Assembly: GCF_024158745.1 (NCBI RefSeq)
Contig: NZ_JAMZAW010000021.1
Location: 62,001-126,000, forward strand
Length of the DNA stretch: 64,000 bases
DNA from: Paenibacillus tyrphae
GTDB lineage: Bacteria; Bacillota; Bacilli; Paenibacillales; NBRC-103111
Direction: 5' to 3'
Below, in pieces: positions 50,940-59,832 of the stretch. Below the pieces are notes generated by a model. It did not search any database and was not told the DNA's origin. It saw only the letters and a program-made list of their open reading frames with translations. The translations under genes were made by a program, and so were the position numbers. Position 1 is the first letter of the stretch, and every line of letters begins with the position of its first letter.

Positions 50940-53900
50940 ATGAAAATGAACATGGTGAAAATTTTGACGATCCTGGCATTAGTGATGCCCGGCTGGTTTG
51001 TCCCGATAGGAGGAGGAATCGGGATGGCCGCTACGGGTAGTTTGGTGTTGAACGGCGATTTTGAAACCGTTGTCACGGACAGCTCCGGAAAGTGGACGGG
51101 AGGGAAAGCGCCGTCCAACTGGACAGGCGGATTCAAGGTCGGCGGTGGCACCTTCGCTGTGGACTCGACACAAGTGCACGGCGGGACGAAGTCCCTGAAG
51201 CTGTCCGGAAGCGCGACGTCGGACCGGGCTTCCGTCACGCAATCGCCGCTCGTCACACCGAATAAAAGCTATAAGCTGTCTTTGTGGATGAAGACGGACA
51301 ACGTGAACGCCGGAAGCGGCGGCATGTATGTCCGGACGCAGTATCTTTATTATAACGGCTCTACGAACACGAAAATCAGCGACGGCCCGTTAACGCCGAA
51401 ACTAAAAGGAACCAGCGATTGGCAGCCGTACGATCTATATCTGACGATTCCGTCGAACGTGAACAAAGTCGTGGTGGAGCCGATCTTCGATTTTGCTTCC
51501 GGCACCGCTTGGGTGGACGATGTGACGCTCACGGAGTGGACCGGGGCGACCGGTATTGCTTTGGAGCCAACCGCAGTATCCGTCGAAGTGGGGAAAACCG
51601 CGCAGCTGACTCCGGTCATTACGCCGAGCAGCGCGGCATCCGGCGTAACGGTGCTCTGGTCGTCGTCCGACGCTTCGGTCGCTTCCGTATCGGCCGCGGG
51701 CTTGGTAACGGGCAACCAGGTCGGTTCCGCCACCATTACCGCGCGGACCGATGACGGCCGTTTGTCGGCGCAATCGATCGTCAGCGTGGAAAGCGCCCAA
51801 ATGATGCAGGCTTACGATACGATCCGGCTGAAGTGGCTGGACAAGCTGACGGGCGGTACCGGCTATGACCCTGCGGATGCCGACTACGCTTATTTTCTGG
51901 ACAATCTGGCTTCCTCTGTCAGCAATGCGGAGCAAACCGGATTTTGGAACAAGCTGAACACGGCGGCGGGACGCACGTATCTGTGGAGCGATCTGGCTAG
52001 CACGACGGTCTCCGCGCAGATGACATCGAATTTCTCCCGCTTAAGAACGATGGCGGTCGCTTATAAGACGCCTTACTCGGCTTTGTACAACAATCCGGCG
52101 CTGAAGAAGGATCTTGTCGAGGCCATGGACTGGATGTACGCGAACCGGTACAACGAGAACAAAGCGCCGTATGACAACTGGTGGGACTGGGAGATCGGGG
52201 CGGCTCAAACCATTAACGATATTCTTGTGCTGCTGTATGACGATCTGAGCCCGGCGCAGGTGGAGCAGTACATCAGGGCGATCGACAAATTTTGCCCGGA
52301 CCCGGTCTATTCCTCCGTTCTCGGAGTGAAAGGGAAGAAGCAGAACGGCGCGAACCTGTTGGACAAAGCGCTGGTCGTTACGCTTCGCGGCGTGATCGGC
52401 AAGAACGGCGCGAAAATCGTACAGGGCCGCGATGCAATCGGCAGCGAGTTTGTCTATACGACGAGCGGCGACGGGGTGTACCGCGACGGCTCGCTGGTGC
52501 AGCACACGAACATCGCTTATACCGCAGGGTACGGCGGGGTGTGGCTGAAGGGCGCTGCGGATATGGGCTACATGCTGAACGGCTCGCCTTGGCCGATTAC
52601 GGACCCGCGGACGAACACTGTGTACGATTGGGTGAGTCAAAGCTTCGAGCCGATCATCTATAACGGGCTTGCGCTCGATATGACGAACGGGCGGGGCATT
52701 TCCCGGCAAACCGCGGGTTCCGCACGGGGGCTGATGATGACCATCCTGCGCATGTCCGACGGCGCACCGGCGGATAAAGCGGCCGCTTACCGCAGCATGG
52801 TCAAGGAATGGATTACGAAGGATCGAATCACGACGAATTATTATCAGGCGTCCTCGTCGATTTATGAAATCAAGCTGCTGAAAGGATTGTTGAACGATCC
52901 CAGTGTACAGCCGCGCGGCGAGCTGGTGAAGAGCCAGATCATGGCGGGTATGGACAAAGTGTTTCATTTCCGTCCCGGTTACCTGTTCGGCGTCAGCCTC
53001 TTCTCCGACCGGATCTCCTCGTTCGAGAAGGGCAACGGCGAGAACTTGAAGGGCTGGTTTACGGGCGTAGGCATGACGTATTTGTACAATGACGATCAGA
53101 CGCAGTACCGCAACGATTTTTGGCCGACGGTGGACTCGTTCCGGCTGCCGGGCACGACGACGGACGGCTCCGGCAAAACGCTGACGGCGACCGATTGGGC
53201 GAGCTATCCCAACACCCAAACGTGGGTGGGCGGCTCTACGCTGGACGGTCTGTACAGCGCGGTCGGCATGGACTTTACGCTCAAGAAGCTCACGGGCAGC
53301 GACCTGCAGGGTAAAAAATCTTGGTTCTTGCTCGACGATGAAATCGTCGCGCTCGGCGCCGGCATCACCTCCACGGGCAGCAATCCCGTTGAGACCATTG
53401 CCGACAACCGGAAGCTGACGGACGGGAACGACAACATTCTGACGATCGATGGTACCGTCGTGCCGAAGGAGACCACGGATCTCAATCGGACGGTCCAATG
53501 GGCGCATTTGACCGGGAACGTTCCGGGGACGGATATAGGGTATTATTTCCCGAACGGCGCAAATGTGGCTGTGAAACGGGAAGCGCGCACCGGAGCGTGG
53601 AAGGACATCAATACGGGGTTCAGCTCGACGCCGATCACCCGTAATTACCTGAGTCTGGCTTTTGCGCACGGCGTCAAGCCGGTGAACGCGGATTACGCTT
53701 ACGTTCTGCTGCCGAACCGGAATGCGGCGGCAACCCAGAACTACAGCGCGCAGCCGCCGGTGTCGATTCTCGCGAACAATGCTCAGGTGCAGGCGGTGCG
53801 AAAGCCGTCGCTCGGGATCACGGCGGCGAATTTCTGGCAGGCCGCGACGGTCGATTCGTTGACGGCGCGAAATCCGGTTTCCGCGATGGTGAAGGAGCGG

Positions 53901-56051
53901 AATGGAGAAATCACGCTCTCCGTCTCCGATCCGACGCAGAAGCAATCGTCGGTTACCGTCGAGCTGAACCGCGGCTCGCTGGTGCCGGTAAGTCAGGATA
54001 GCACGGTGCAGGTCATTCAGACGTCGCCTAAACTGATCGTACAGATCAACGTGGCCGGTTCGGCAGGGGCGACGCACACGATCAAGCTGCGCGACCCGCT
54101 CGTCCCGCACTGGGAGGGCGGTGTGCTGCAGGCCACTAACGTCTCGGAAACCGGCGTATCCCTCGCCTGGTCCGGGGCGGTGACGAGCACGGTAACCGAT
54201 GCGACGTACCGCATCTATCAGAACGGAGCCCCGATCGCCAGCGTCAGCGGCAGCACCTACGGGTATGACGTGCGCCAATTGGCGCCGGGCACGACTTATA
54301 CGTTCGCCGTACAGGTGGCGGATGCAGGCGGACGCGTCAGCACTGACGGTCCAAGCGTAACAGTAACGACTTTGCGTACGGAGCGGCCGGATACGGCCGC
54401 TCCTACGTGGCCGTCGGGCAGTGCGTTAACCGCAGCGGAAGTGAACCGCGGCGAAGTCACGCTCGCTTGGACGCCTGCCGCCGATGACAACGGCGTAGCC
54501 GCATACCGCGTCGGCTGGGGTGCCGGTCAATCGGCCACCGTGGCCGGCAGCGTGTATTCGACCGTGATCCGGGGCTTGGCCCCGAACACGGCGTACACGT
54601 TCCGCGTCGAGGCGGTGGACGGCGCAGGCAACTGGAGCGCCGGGGGACCTAGCGTGACGATGACCACGGCGGGCATAGAGCCCGAGAAGCCAGGTCCCGG
54701 CCCGGGGCCGAAACCAGAGCCTGGACCTGGCCCAACGCCTGAGCCTGGTCCAGGCCCTAGCCCTGGACCGTCGCCGAAGCCTGATTCGAGCTCCGATTCG
54801 GATTCCGGCTCGGACTCGGGCTCGTCAACACCTGAGGCTTCGCCGGGTTCCGCTTCGCAGCCTGGAGCATCCGGCTCTGCTGCGGCGGGATCGAACGATC
54901 CGTCCAAGAAGCCCGGCACGGTCGTCGTGAAGGAAGAGGAGCTGCAGCGAGCAGCGAATGGCAAAGTGACGCTGCGCATGGACGAATCGGCGTCAGAACT
55001 GGCGCTCCCGGCACAAGCGGCCTCCTTGCTGCGGAACAACCCGCTGGAAGTGGAAATCGGCAAGGCAGCGCTCACGATTCCGGCCGCGGTGCTGGAACAA
55101 GTGAGCGGCAGCCTGCCTTCGGATACGGCGGACGCGCGGATTGTGCTGCGTCTGCTCCCTGCCGCAGAACAGGCGGTCGCGCCGAATGCGGCCAAGCCAG
55201 ACACGTCGTCGGAGCTTCGCTTGGCGGGGACCGTGTATGAGCTTGGAATCAGGGCCGTCGCGCCAAACAAACCGGTGTTCCGTCCGGAGAAGTTCTCCGC
55301 GCCGGTCGTGCTGAAGCTGCCTTACGATGCCGCCCGGACGGCCGATCCGGACAGACTGGGCATTTACGCATACAACGAAACGTCGAAGACATGGGATTTT
55401 GTCGGAGCGAAGGTCGATAAAGCGGCAGGTACGGTGTCTGCAGCCGTTACGGCCTGCTGCACGTTCGCCGTGCTGGATTACGACAAATCGTTCGCGGATG
55501 TGTCGGAGGATCACTGGGCGTACCGTACGCTGAAAGTCATGGCGTCCAAGCATATCGTCAGCGGCGTGACGGAACGCGAATTCAACCCCCAAGGAGCGAC
55601 GACGCGTGCGGAATTTGCTGCCATGCTCGTTCGCACCCTTGGACTGAAAGCAAGCCCGTCGGGGACGCCTTTCCGCGACGTGGACCCGAAGGCGTGGTAT
55701 GCGGACGCGATTGCGGCTGTCCATGAAGCGGGGGTAGTCGACGGAGTGACGAGTACGTCGTTTGCTCCGGGCGAACCGATCACCCGGGAGCAAATGGCCG
55801 TCATGCTGATGCGGGCTTACGCTTTCCAGGGCGGCAAGACGGCAGCGCCGGATGTACAGCAGCTTGCAGGCTACCGGGATGCCGGACAAATTTCCGCATG
55901 GGCGGAGGACGCGGTCCGGCAAGCCGTTAAGCTCGGCTTCCTGCAGGGGCAGGCGGAAGATAGGCTTGCTCCGCAAGTTCACGCGGTACGCGCCGAAGTC
56001 GCCCAAGTGCTGCTGCACATGATCACGGCAGCCGACCCGCAAGGGAAGTAG
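50940..56051 (+). CDS. SLH-anchored polysaccharide lyase family 8 enzyme (xanthan/hyaluronate-lyase type)
   Basis: This is a 1703-residue secreted lyase. A signal peptide (about residues 1-30) is followed by a carbohydrate-binding-like domain (35-200), a Big_2 Ig-like domain (203-283) and the PL8 catalytic module (about 285-1050). Catalytic segments are YDNWWDWEIG (near 413), LVQHTNIAYTAGYGG (His and Tyr near 522-531), GRGISR (near 585) and NGENLKGWFTGVGMTYLY. Two fibronectin III domains (about 1058-1245), a Pro/Gly then Ser/Asp-rich linker (1250-1320), an unassigned domain (1325-1510) and three SLH repeats (1515-1700) follow. The enzyme cleaves uronate-containing polysaccharide by beta-elimination at the cell surface. 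Xanthan, hyaluronan and chondroitin are all possible. GGGAGGG precedes the start. Confidence 0.93.
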   Translation: MKMNMVKILTILALVMPGWFVPIGGGIGMAATGSLVLNGDFETVVTDSSGKWTGGKAPSNWTGGFKVGGGTFAVDSTQVHGGTKSLKLSGSATSDRASVTQSPLVTPNKSYKLSLWMKTDNVNAGSGGMYVRTQYLYYNGSTNTKISDGPLTPKLKGTSDWQPYDLYLTIPSNVNKVVVEPIFDFASGTAWVDDVTLTEWTGATGIALEPTAVSVEVGKTAQLTPVITPSSAASGVTVLWSSSDASVASVSAAGLVTGNQVGSATITARTDDGRLSAQSIVSVESAQMMQAYDTIRLKWLDKLTGGTGYDPADADYAYFLDNLASSVSNAEQTGFWNKLNTAAGRTYLWSDLASTTVSAQMTSNFSRLRTMAVAYKTPYSALYNNPALKKDLVEAMDWMYANRYNENKAPYDNWWDWEIGAAQTINDILVLLYDDLSPAQVEQYIRAIDKFCPDPVYSSVLGVKGKKQNGANLLDKALVVTLRGVIGKNGAKIVQGRDAIGSEFVYTTSGDGVYRDGSLVQHTNIAYTAGYGGVWLKGAADMGYMLNGSPWPITDPRTNTVYDWVSQSFEPIIYNGLALDMTNGRGISRQTAGSARGLMMTILRMSDGAPADKAAAYRSMVKEWITKDRITTNYYQASSSIYEIKLLKGLLNDPSVQPRGELVKSQIMAGMDKVFHFRPGYLFGVSLFSDRISSFEKGNGENLKGWFTGVGMTYLYNDDQTQYRNDFWPTVDSFRLPGTTTDGSGKTLTATDWASYPNTQTWVGGSTLDGLYSAVGMDFTLKKLTGSDLQGKKSWFLLDDEIVALGAGITSTGSNPVETIADNRKLTDGNDNILTIDGTVVPKETTDLNRTVQWAHLTGNVPGTDIGYYFPNGANVAVKREARTGAWKDINTGFSSTPITRNYLSLAFAHGVKPVNADYAYVLLPNRNAAATQNYSAQPPVSILANNAQVQAVRKPSLGITAANFWQAATVDSLTARNPVSAMVKERNGEITLSVSDPTQKQSSVTVELNRGSLVPVSQDSTVQVIQTSPKLIVQINVAGSAGATHTIKLRDPLVPHWEGGVLQATNVSETGVSLAWSGAVTSTVTDATYRIYQNGAPIASVSGSTYGYDVRQLAPGTTYTFAVQVADAGGRVSTDGPSVTVTTLRTERPDTAAPTWPSGSALTAAEVNRGEVTLAWTPAADDNGVAAYRVGWGAGQSATVAGSVYSTVIRGLAPNTAYTFRVEAVDGAGNWSAGGPSVTMTTAGIEPEKPGPGPGPKPEPGPGPTPEPGPGPSPGPSPKPDSSSDSDSGSDSGSSTPEASPGSASQPGASGSAAAGSNDPSKKPGTVVVKEEELQRAANGKVTLRMDESASELALPAQAASLLRNNPLEVEIGKAALTIPAAVLEQVSGSLPSDTADARIVLRLLPAAEQAVAPNAAKPDTSSELRLAGTVYELGIRAVAPNKPVFRPEKFSAPVVLKLPYDAARTADPDRLGIYAYNETSKTWDFVGAKVDKAAGTVSAAVTACCTFAVLDYDKSFADVSEDHWAYRTLKVMASKHIVSGVTEREFNPQGATTRAEFAAMLVRTLGLKASPSGTPFRDVDPKAWYADAIAAVHEAGVVDGVTSTSFAPGEPITREQMAVMLMRAYAFQGGKTAAPDVQQLAGYRDAGQISAWAEDAVRQAVKLGFLQGQAEDRLAPQVHAVRAEVAQVLLHMITAADPQGK

Positions 56052-56188
56052 GCGATTGCCGGACAGGACTATAGAAAGCCATCCATGCGGGCGTACCGTG
56101 TCTTTTTGACCGGTGCGCCTGTGGTCTTGCCAAATGGCGGGACGACGCATTAGACTAAAGTGGAGAAAGCGAGGGGGAGTCATACACC

Positions 56189-58507
56189 ATGAAACGCACC
56201 TATTTCCGCATACGGAACCCGTTTGCTTCGTTTCGCAAGTCGATGCTGCGGCGCATGCTCGCCGTATCGCTTTTTGCCTCGATCTTCCCCGTCATCTTTG
56301 TCGGGTTCTCCAGCTATTGGTTTTCGTCGTCCGCGATCCGCGAGGAAGTGGACCAAGCCAACGCCCGCGTCTTGAAGCACGCTTCGTACTCCATCGATAC
56401 GGCGCTGCAGCGGGTCCGCAGCAATGCGCTTCAGATGCTGCTCGGTTCGTTCTTCAACGGCAACCTGACGGAGCAGAAATGGACGAACTACGCCGGATTT
56501 TACTCCAATTTATTCCAAAATTTATCTTCTCTTCAAAATAGCAACGCCGAGATTAGCCGCATTGTCATGTATATTGCCGAAGACGATTATCTGGTGTCGC
56601 CGGATCAAGGCGGACATAAGGTAGCCGGAGAGGAGGACCGCCGGCAACTGCAAGGCCTGCTTGCTTCCCGCGAAGCGATGTACTGGAGCCACGATACGTT
56701 CCGGTTTATGGGGGACGCCCCCGGCGGACAGGCGGGCGTAACGCTCGTGTGTCAGGTGCCGTTTCAAGCCTCGGAGCCGATCGGGCTGCTGCTTCTGCAG
56801 CTGAATCCGTCGTTCCTTCAGGAAAATATGACGCGTTTTTCCGCTTATCCGGACGAGCTTTCGTTCATCTTGAACGAGGAGGGCCGGGAGGTCGTCTCGT
56901 CGGCCGGGCAGCCCGCTCCCCAAGGGTTGTACGAGCAGGTGGGAGAGCATCCCGGGCGCGCCTTCTCCTTCGCGTGGGAAGGTCGCGATTATTTGGTCAC
57001 CGCCCTCCATTCTTCGTTCAATGGCTGGACGTACCTCGATATGGTGCCTTTGCAGGAGTTGAATGCCAAATCCCGCGGCATCGCCGTCATCACCGTGGTC
57101 ATTGTGCTGGTATTTCTGCTGCTGGGCGCAGCGGCGACGGCGTGGAGCACGAAGCGGCTGTACCGGCCGATCGAGCATCTGGTTTCGCTGGTGCGCGGGA
57201 ACCGGGACGAGGAGCTGCTGGCCGACGAGATCGGCTACGTGCAGAGCCGGTGGGCGGAGCTGAATCAGGCGACAACCCGCCTGCAGACGCAGCTCAACCG
57301 GCAGCTGCCGGCCATTCGCGAGGCGTTCGCGCTGCAGTGGCTGCAAGGGCATTACGCGCATTATACGCCGGAGCAGCTTCCGGTTCTGTTCGAACGCTAT
57401 GCCGTGCCCTATCAGCACATGCACGCCGTTTTTGCGCTCGCTTACGATCAGTCGCCGGACGGCAGCAGCCGGTTTCGGGAAAGCGACAAGGAATTGATCG
57501 TATTTACGATGAAAAATATCGCGCAGGACGTACTCGCGCAGCAGGGTGCAAGCGGCATGGTCGTGAACCTGCTGAACGATCAGATTGCCGTCTGGCTCTG
57601 GGAAGACACCGAGGACCCTGTGGCATGGTTCGCGCACGTGCAGGAATTGGCCGCGGGACTGCGCGCCGTGCTGGCCGACTACTTGAAGCTGCCGGTCACG
57701 GCGGGGCTTGGGGACGGGCCGGGGGCGCCGGGCGGCATGCCAAGGCTGTTCGCGCAGGCGGCGATGGCGATCCGCTCCCGCTTCTGGGCCGGGACCGGTC
57801 AAGTCATCCGCAGCGGGGACGGAGACATCGGGGAAGCGAAGTCCTACCCGTACCCGTTCGAGATCGAAGCGGGGCTGGAGCAGGCGCTGCGCAACGGCGA
57901 TGCCGCGGAAGCGGAGCTGCAGCTTGAGCAGTTCGCCGCCTATGCGCAGGAGACGCTGCGGGAGACGGAGCGGATTCGGACGGCCTATTACCAGCTCCTC
58001 ACCGCCGCGCTGCGGGTCGTCTTCCTGCTCAATCTGTCGCTTAAGGAAGGCGACGGCACCGGTGACGAAACCGACCTGTACGTGCAGATCAAGAACGTGC
58101 ATTCGATCCAGGAGCTGAACGACTGGTTCCGGGAGCGGCTGATCCGTCCGATTGCCCGGAAGGTGCAGCAAAGGCACCATCAGGAATACGAGCGGACGTT
58201 TGAGACCGCCATCGTTTATATCGAGGCGAATCATCATATCGATCTGTCGCTGGATCAAGTCGCCGAGCGCTGCGGGCTTAGCCCGCCTTATTTCAGCAAG
58301 CTGTTCAAGCGGATCGTGGGTGTGTCGTTCATCGAATATTTGACGGCCTACCGCATCGACCGCGCCAAGACGCTGCTGCAGACGACCGGCCTGTCCGTCG
58401 CCGAAGTGGCGGAGAGCGTCGGCTATCAGCCGAAAAATTTCATCCGCGTATTCAAAAAACAAACCGGGCAAACGCCCGGTCAGTTCCGCGAGACGGGTTC
58501 GGCGTAA
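56189..58507 (+). CDS. Membrane-bound AraC-family transcriptional regulator
   Basis: This 772-residue one-component regulator has two transmembrane helices (about residues 22-46 and 293-315) flanking an extracellular sensor domain. A HAMP-like/cytoplasmic linker follows, then a C-terminal AraC domain (about 670-770: LSLDQVAERCGLSPPYFSKLFKRIVGVSF and VAEVAESVGYQPKNFIRVFKKQTGQTPGQFR). Such proteins sense sugars and activate nearby carbohydrate genes. It lies 137 bp after the lyase gene, with GAGGGGGAG upstream, and is the likely activator of the shared lyase/importer promoter module. Confidence 0.92.
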   Translation: MKRTYFRIRNPFASFRKSMLRRMLAVSLFASIFPVIFVGFSSYWFSSSAIREEVDQANARVLKHASYSIDTALQRVRSNALQMLLGSFFNGNLTEQKWTNYAGFYSNLFQNLSSLQNSNAEISRIVMYIAEDDYLVSPDQGGHKVAGEEDRRQLQGLLASREAMYWSHDTFRFMGDAPGGQAGVTLVCQVPFQASEPIGLLLLQLNPSFLQENMTRFSAYPDELSFILNEEGREVVSSAGQPAPQGLYEQVGEHPGRAFSFAWEGRDYLVTALHSSFNGWTYLDMVPLQELNAKSRGIAVITVVIVLVFLLLGAAATAWSTKRLYRPIEHLVSLVRGNRDEELLADEIGYVQSRWAELNQATTRLQTQLNRQLPAIREAFALQWLQGHYAHYTPEQLPVLFERYAVPYQHMHAVFALAYDQSPDGSSRFRESDKELIVFTMKNIAQDVLAQQGASGMVVNLLNDQIAVWLWEDTEDPVAWFAHVQELAAGLRAVLADYLKLPVTAGLGDGPGAPGGMPRLFAQAAMAIRSRFWAGTGQVIRSGDGDIGEAKSYPYPFEIEAGLEQALRNGDAAEAELQLEQFAAYAQETLRETERIRTAYYQLLTAALRVVFLLNLSLKEGDGTGDETDLYVQIKNVHSIQELNDWFRERLIRPIARKVQQRHHQEYERTFETAIVYIEANHHIDLSLDQVAERCGLSPPYFSKLFKRIVGVSFIEYLTAYRIDRAKTLLQTTGLSVAEVAESVGYQPKNFIRVFKKQTGQTPGQFRETGSA

Positions 58508-58520
58508 AGCCGGACCTGTT

Positions 58521-59234
58521 TTATTTTGGTTGAAAGGTTGAAAAACCTTCGATCAATACGCTTAAGCCAAAAGAAAACTCCTTCTCCCAATCCGTATTCG
58601 TGATATGAGGGGCCAGGCGGATCGTATTGGGGAATTGCTCCTCCGGTAATTGTTGAAAAAACCGGCTGTACCGCTCGCCCATTGCTTCAAACGAACCATG
58701 AGCTTCATCCCCGGCAAAAGCGTGAAGCCGGGTTTCTTCGGCGACGAATCCCAGCACATAGTTTTTCAGCATGGACGCGATCCACGGAATTTGAGGGTCC
58801 GTGAAGCCCGCCGAGACGAAGAGCTGATAGAGCTTTTCGATTTGCGTTAGACGCTGATAGCCTACCCCGATGGTAAGATTGAACAGCTCTACCGCATCCC
58901 GGTGCTGAAGAAGGACTTTCCTGAACTGAATTCCCCATTGCAACACTTGCTCTTTCCATGGTAGCGACGCCTCCGGCCAAACCATTTCCCCGCTGATTTT
59001 GTCCGAAAGCAATTGCATCAGCTGCTCTTTATCTTTGAAATGGTAATATAAGGAGGCGGTTTTGACCTGCAGCTTGTCTGCGATTTTGCGCATGCTGAGT
59101 TCCTTCAGGCCGATCTCATCCAGCACCTGCAGCGCGGTTTGAAGGATACGAACCCGGTCGAGCGGAACATGCGCGGCTTCTGCCTCCGGCCAACCCAGGA
59201 TGGAGTCCGGGGGAGAGATCCTTTTCCTAGCCAT
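58521..59234 (-). CDS. TetR/AcrR family transcriptional regulator
   Basis: This 237-residue repressor has an N-terminal helix-turn-helix (VRILQTALQVLDEIGLKELSMRKIADKLQVKTASLYYHFKDKEQL). A TetR_C-type ligand domain follows. It is divergent from the VOC gene at 59397 and shares with it a region of three ATTAGATTA-type sites. It probably represses itself and the VOC gene. The ligand is unknown. Confidence 0.92.
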   Translation of the reverse strand: MARKRISPPDSILGWPEAEAAHVPLDRVRILQTALQVLDEIGLKELSMRKIADKLQVKTASLYYHFKDKEQLMQLLSDKISGEMVWPEASLPWKEQVLQWGIQFRKVLLQHRDAVELFNLTIGVGYQRLTQIEKLYQLFVSAGFTDPQIPWIASMLKNYVLGFVAEETRLHAFAGDEAHGSFEAMGERYSRFFQQLPEEQFPNTIRLAPHITNTDWEKEFSFGLSVLIEGFSTFQPK

Positions 59235-59252
59235 AAGAATTCACCCTTTCCG

Positions 59253-59281
59253 TTGACAAGTATACCATATTAGATTATTCT
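59253..59281 (+). promoter_or_regulatory. Candidate promoter of the VOC gene
   Basis: TTGACA (59253-59258) is followed after 17 bp by TATTCT (59276-59281). The -10 lies inside the first TetR operator, so repressor binding would block it. Confidence 0.5.
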
Positions 59282-59315
59282 AACACTATTAGATTAATCT
59301 AATATAATTAGATTA
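59269..59315. promoter_or_regulatory. Triple TetR operator, 19-bp period
   Basis: ATTAGATTATTCTAAC (59269-59284), the perfect 16-bp palindrome ATTAGATTAATCTAAT (59288-59303) and the half site ATTAGATTA (59307-59315) begin exactly 19 bp apart between the divergent TetR and VOC genes. They are the expected target of the TetR protein. Confidence 0.75.
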
Positions 59316-59396
59316 AAAGGTGATCCTGGTGAATACCTGCGATAAAGTACATATTCTGCCCTGCGGTAGAGTCAAAGTTATAAAGGAGGCAATTAT

Positions 59397-59765
59397 ATGA
59401 AACTGAACCACTTAAATCTTTGCGTCAACGATCTGCCCGAAGCAACGGATTTCTTCCAGAGTTTATTCGGCTTTCAACTGCTCGGCCAGAAAGGCGACGC
59501 TCTCGCCGTGATGAGCGATGGAGAGGGCTTTACCTTGGTTTTGAGCCGTTTTGGAGAAGAAACCGTAACTTACCCGAAGGATTTCCACATCGGTTTTTAT
59601 GTTGAAACGATGGCCGAGGTAGATGAGTTCTACGCCAAGCTCGCTGCCGCCAATATTCATACGGAGCACGGTCCCAGAAAAATGAGAGGCGGCTATACCT
59701 TGTACTTTACGGCCCTTGGCGGCCTGCTCTTTGAAGTCACGTCTTTCTTTCGCGAATCCGAATGA
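59397..59765 (+). CDS. VOC family (glyoxalase/bleomycin-resistance-like) protein
   Basis: This 122-residue vicinal-oxygen-chelate protein contains MKLNHLNLCVNDLPEATDFFQSLFGF, HIGFYVETMAEVDEFYAKL and GGYTLYFTALGGLLFEVTSFF. Metal-ligand positions are His5 (LNHLNL) and Glu in FEVTS; the third is less clear. AAAGGAGG precedes the ATG. It is probably controlled by the divergent TetR repressor. Function may be detoxification or antibiotic sequestration, but the sequence cannot say which. Confidence 0.88.
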   Translation: MKLNHLNLCVNDLPEATDFFQSLFGFQLLGQKGDALAVMSDGEGFTLVLSRFGEETVTYPKDFHIGFYVETMAEVDEFYAKLAAANIHTEHGPRKMRGGYTLYFTALGGLLFEVTSFFRESE

Positions 59766-59779
59766 CGAATAGCAAGAAA

Positions 59780-59823
59780 CCGCCCCATATCGAATTCGCT
59801 TCGATACGGGGCGGCACTTTTAT
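59780..59823. terminator. Bidirectional terminator-like hairpin
   Basis: CCGCCCCATATCGA (59780-59793) pairs with TCGATACGGGGCGG (59801-59814), one G-U pair, followed on the plus strand by ACTTTTAT. It lies between the convergent VOC and TraB-type genes and may end both. Confidence 0.7.
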
Positions 59824-59832
59824 CGCCTAGTG

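Noticed and set aside
52041..54278. 745-codon open frame on the minus strand
   Set aside because: It lies wholly antisense to the PL8 lyase coding region, has an Arg/His-rich composition typical of antisense frames in GC-rich genes, and shows no recognisable domain or ribosome site.
54680..54840. Short tandem repeats that could suggest a CRISPR or minisatellite
   Set aside because: The repeats encode an in-frame Pro/Gly and Ser/Asp linker of the lyase; no unique spacers occur.
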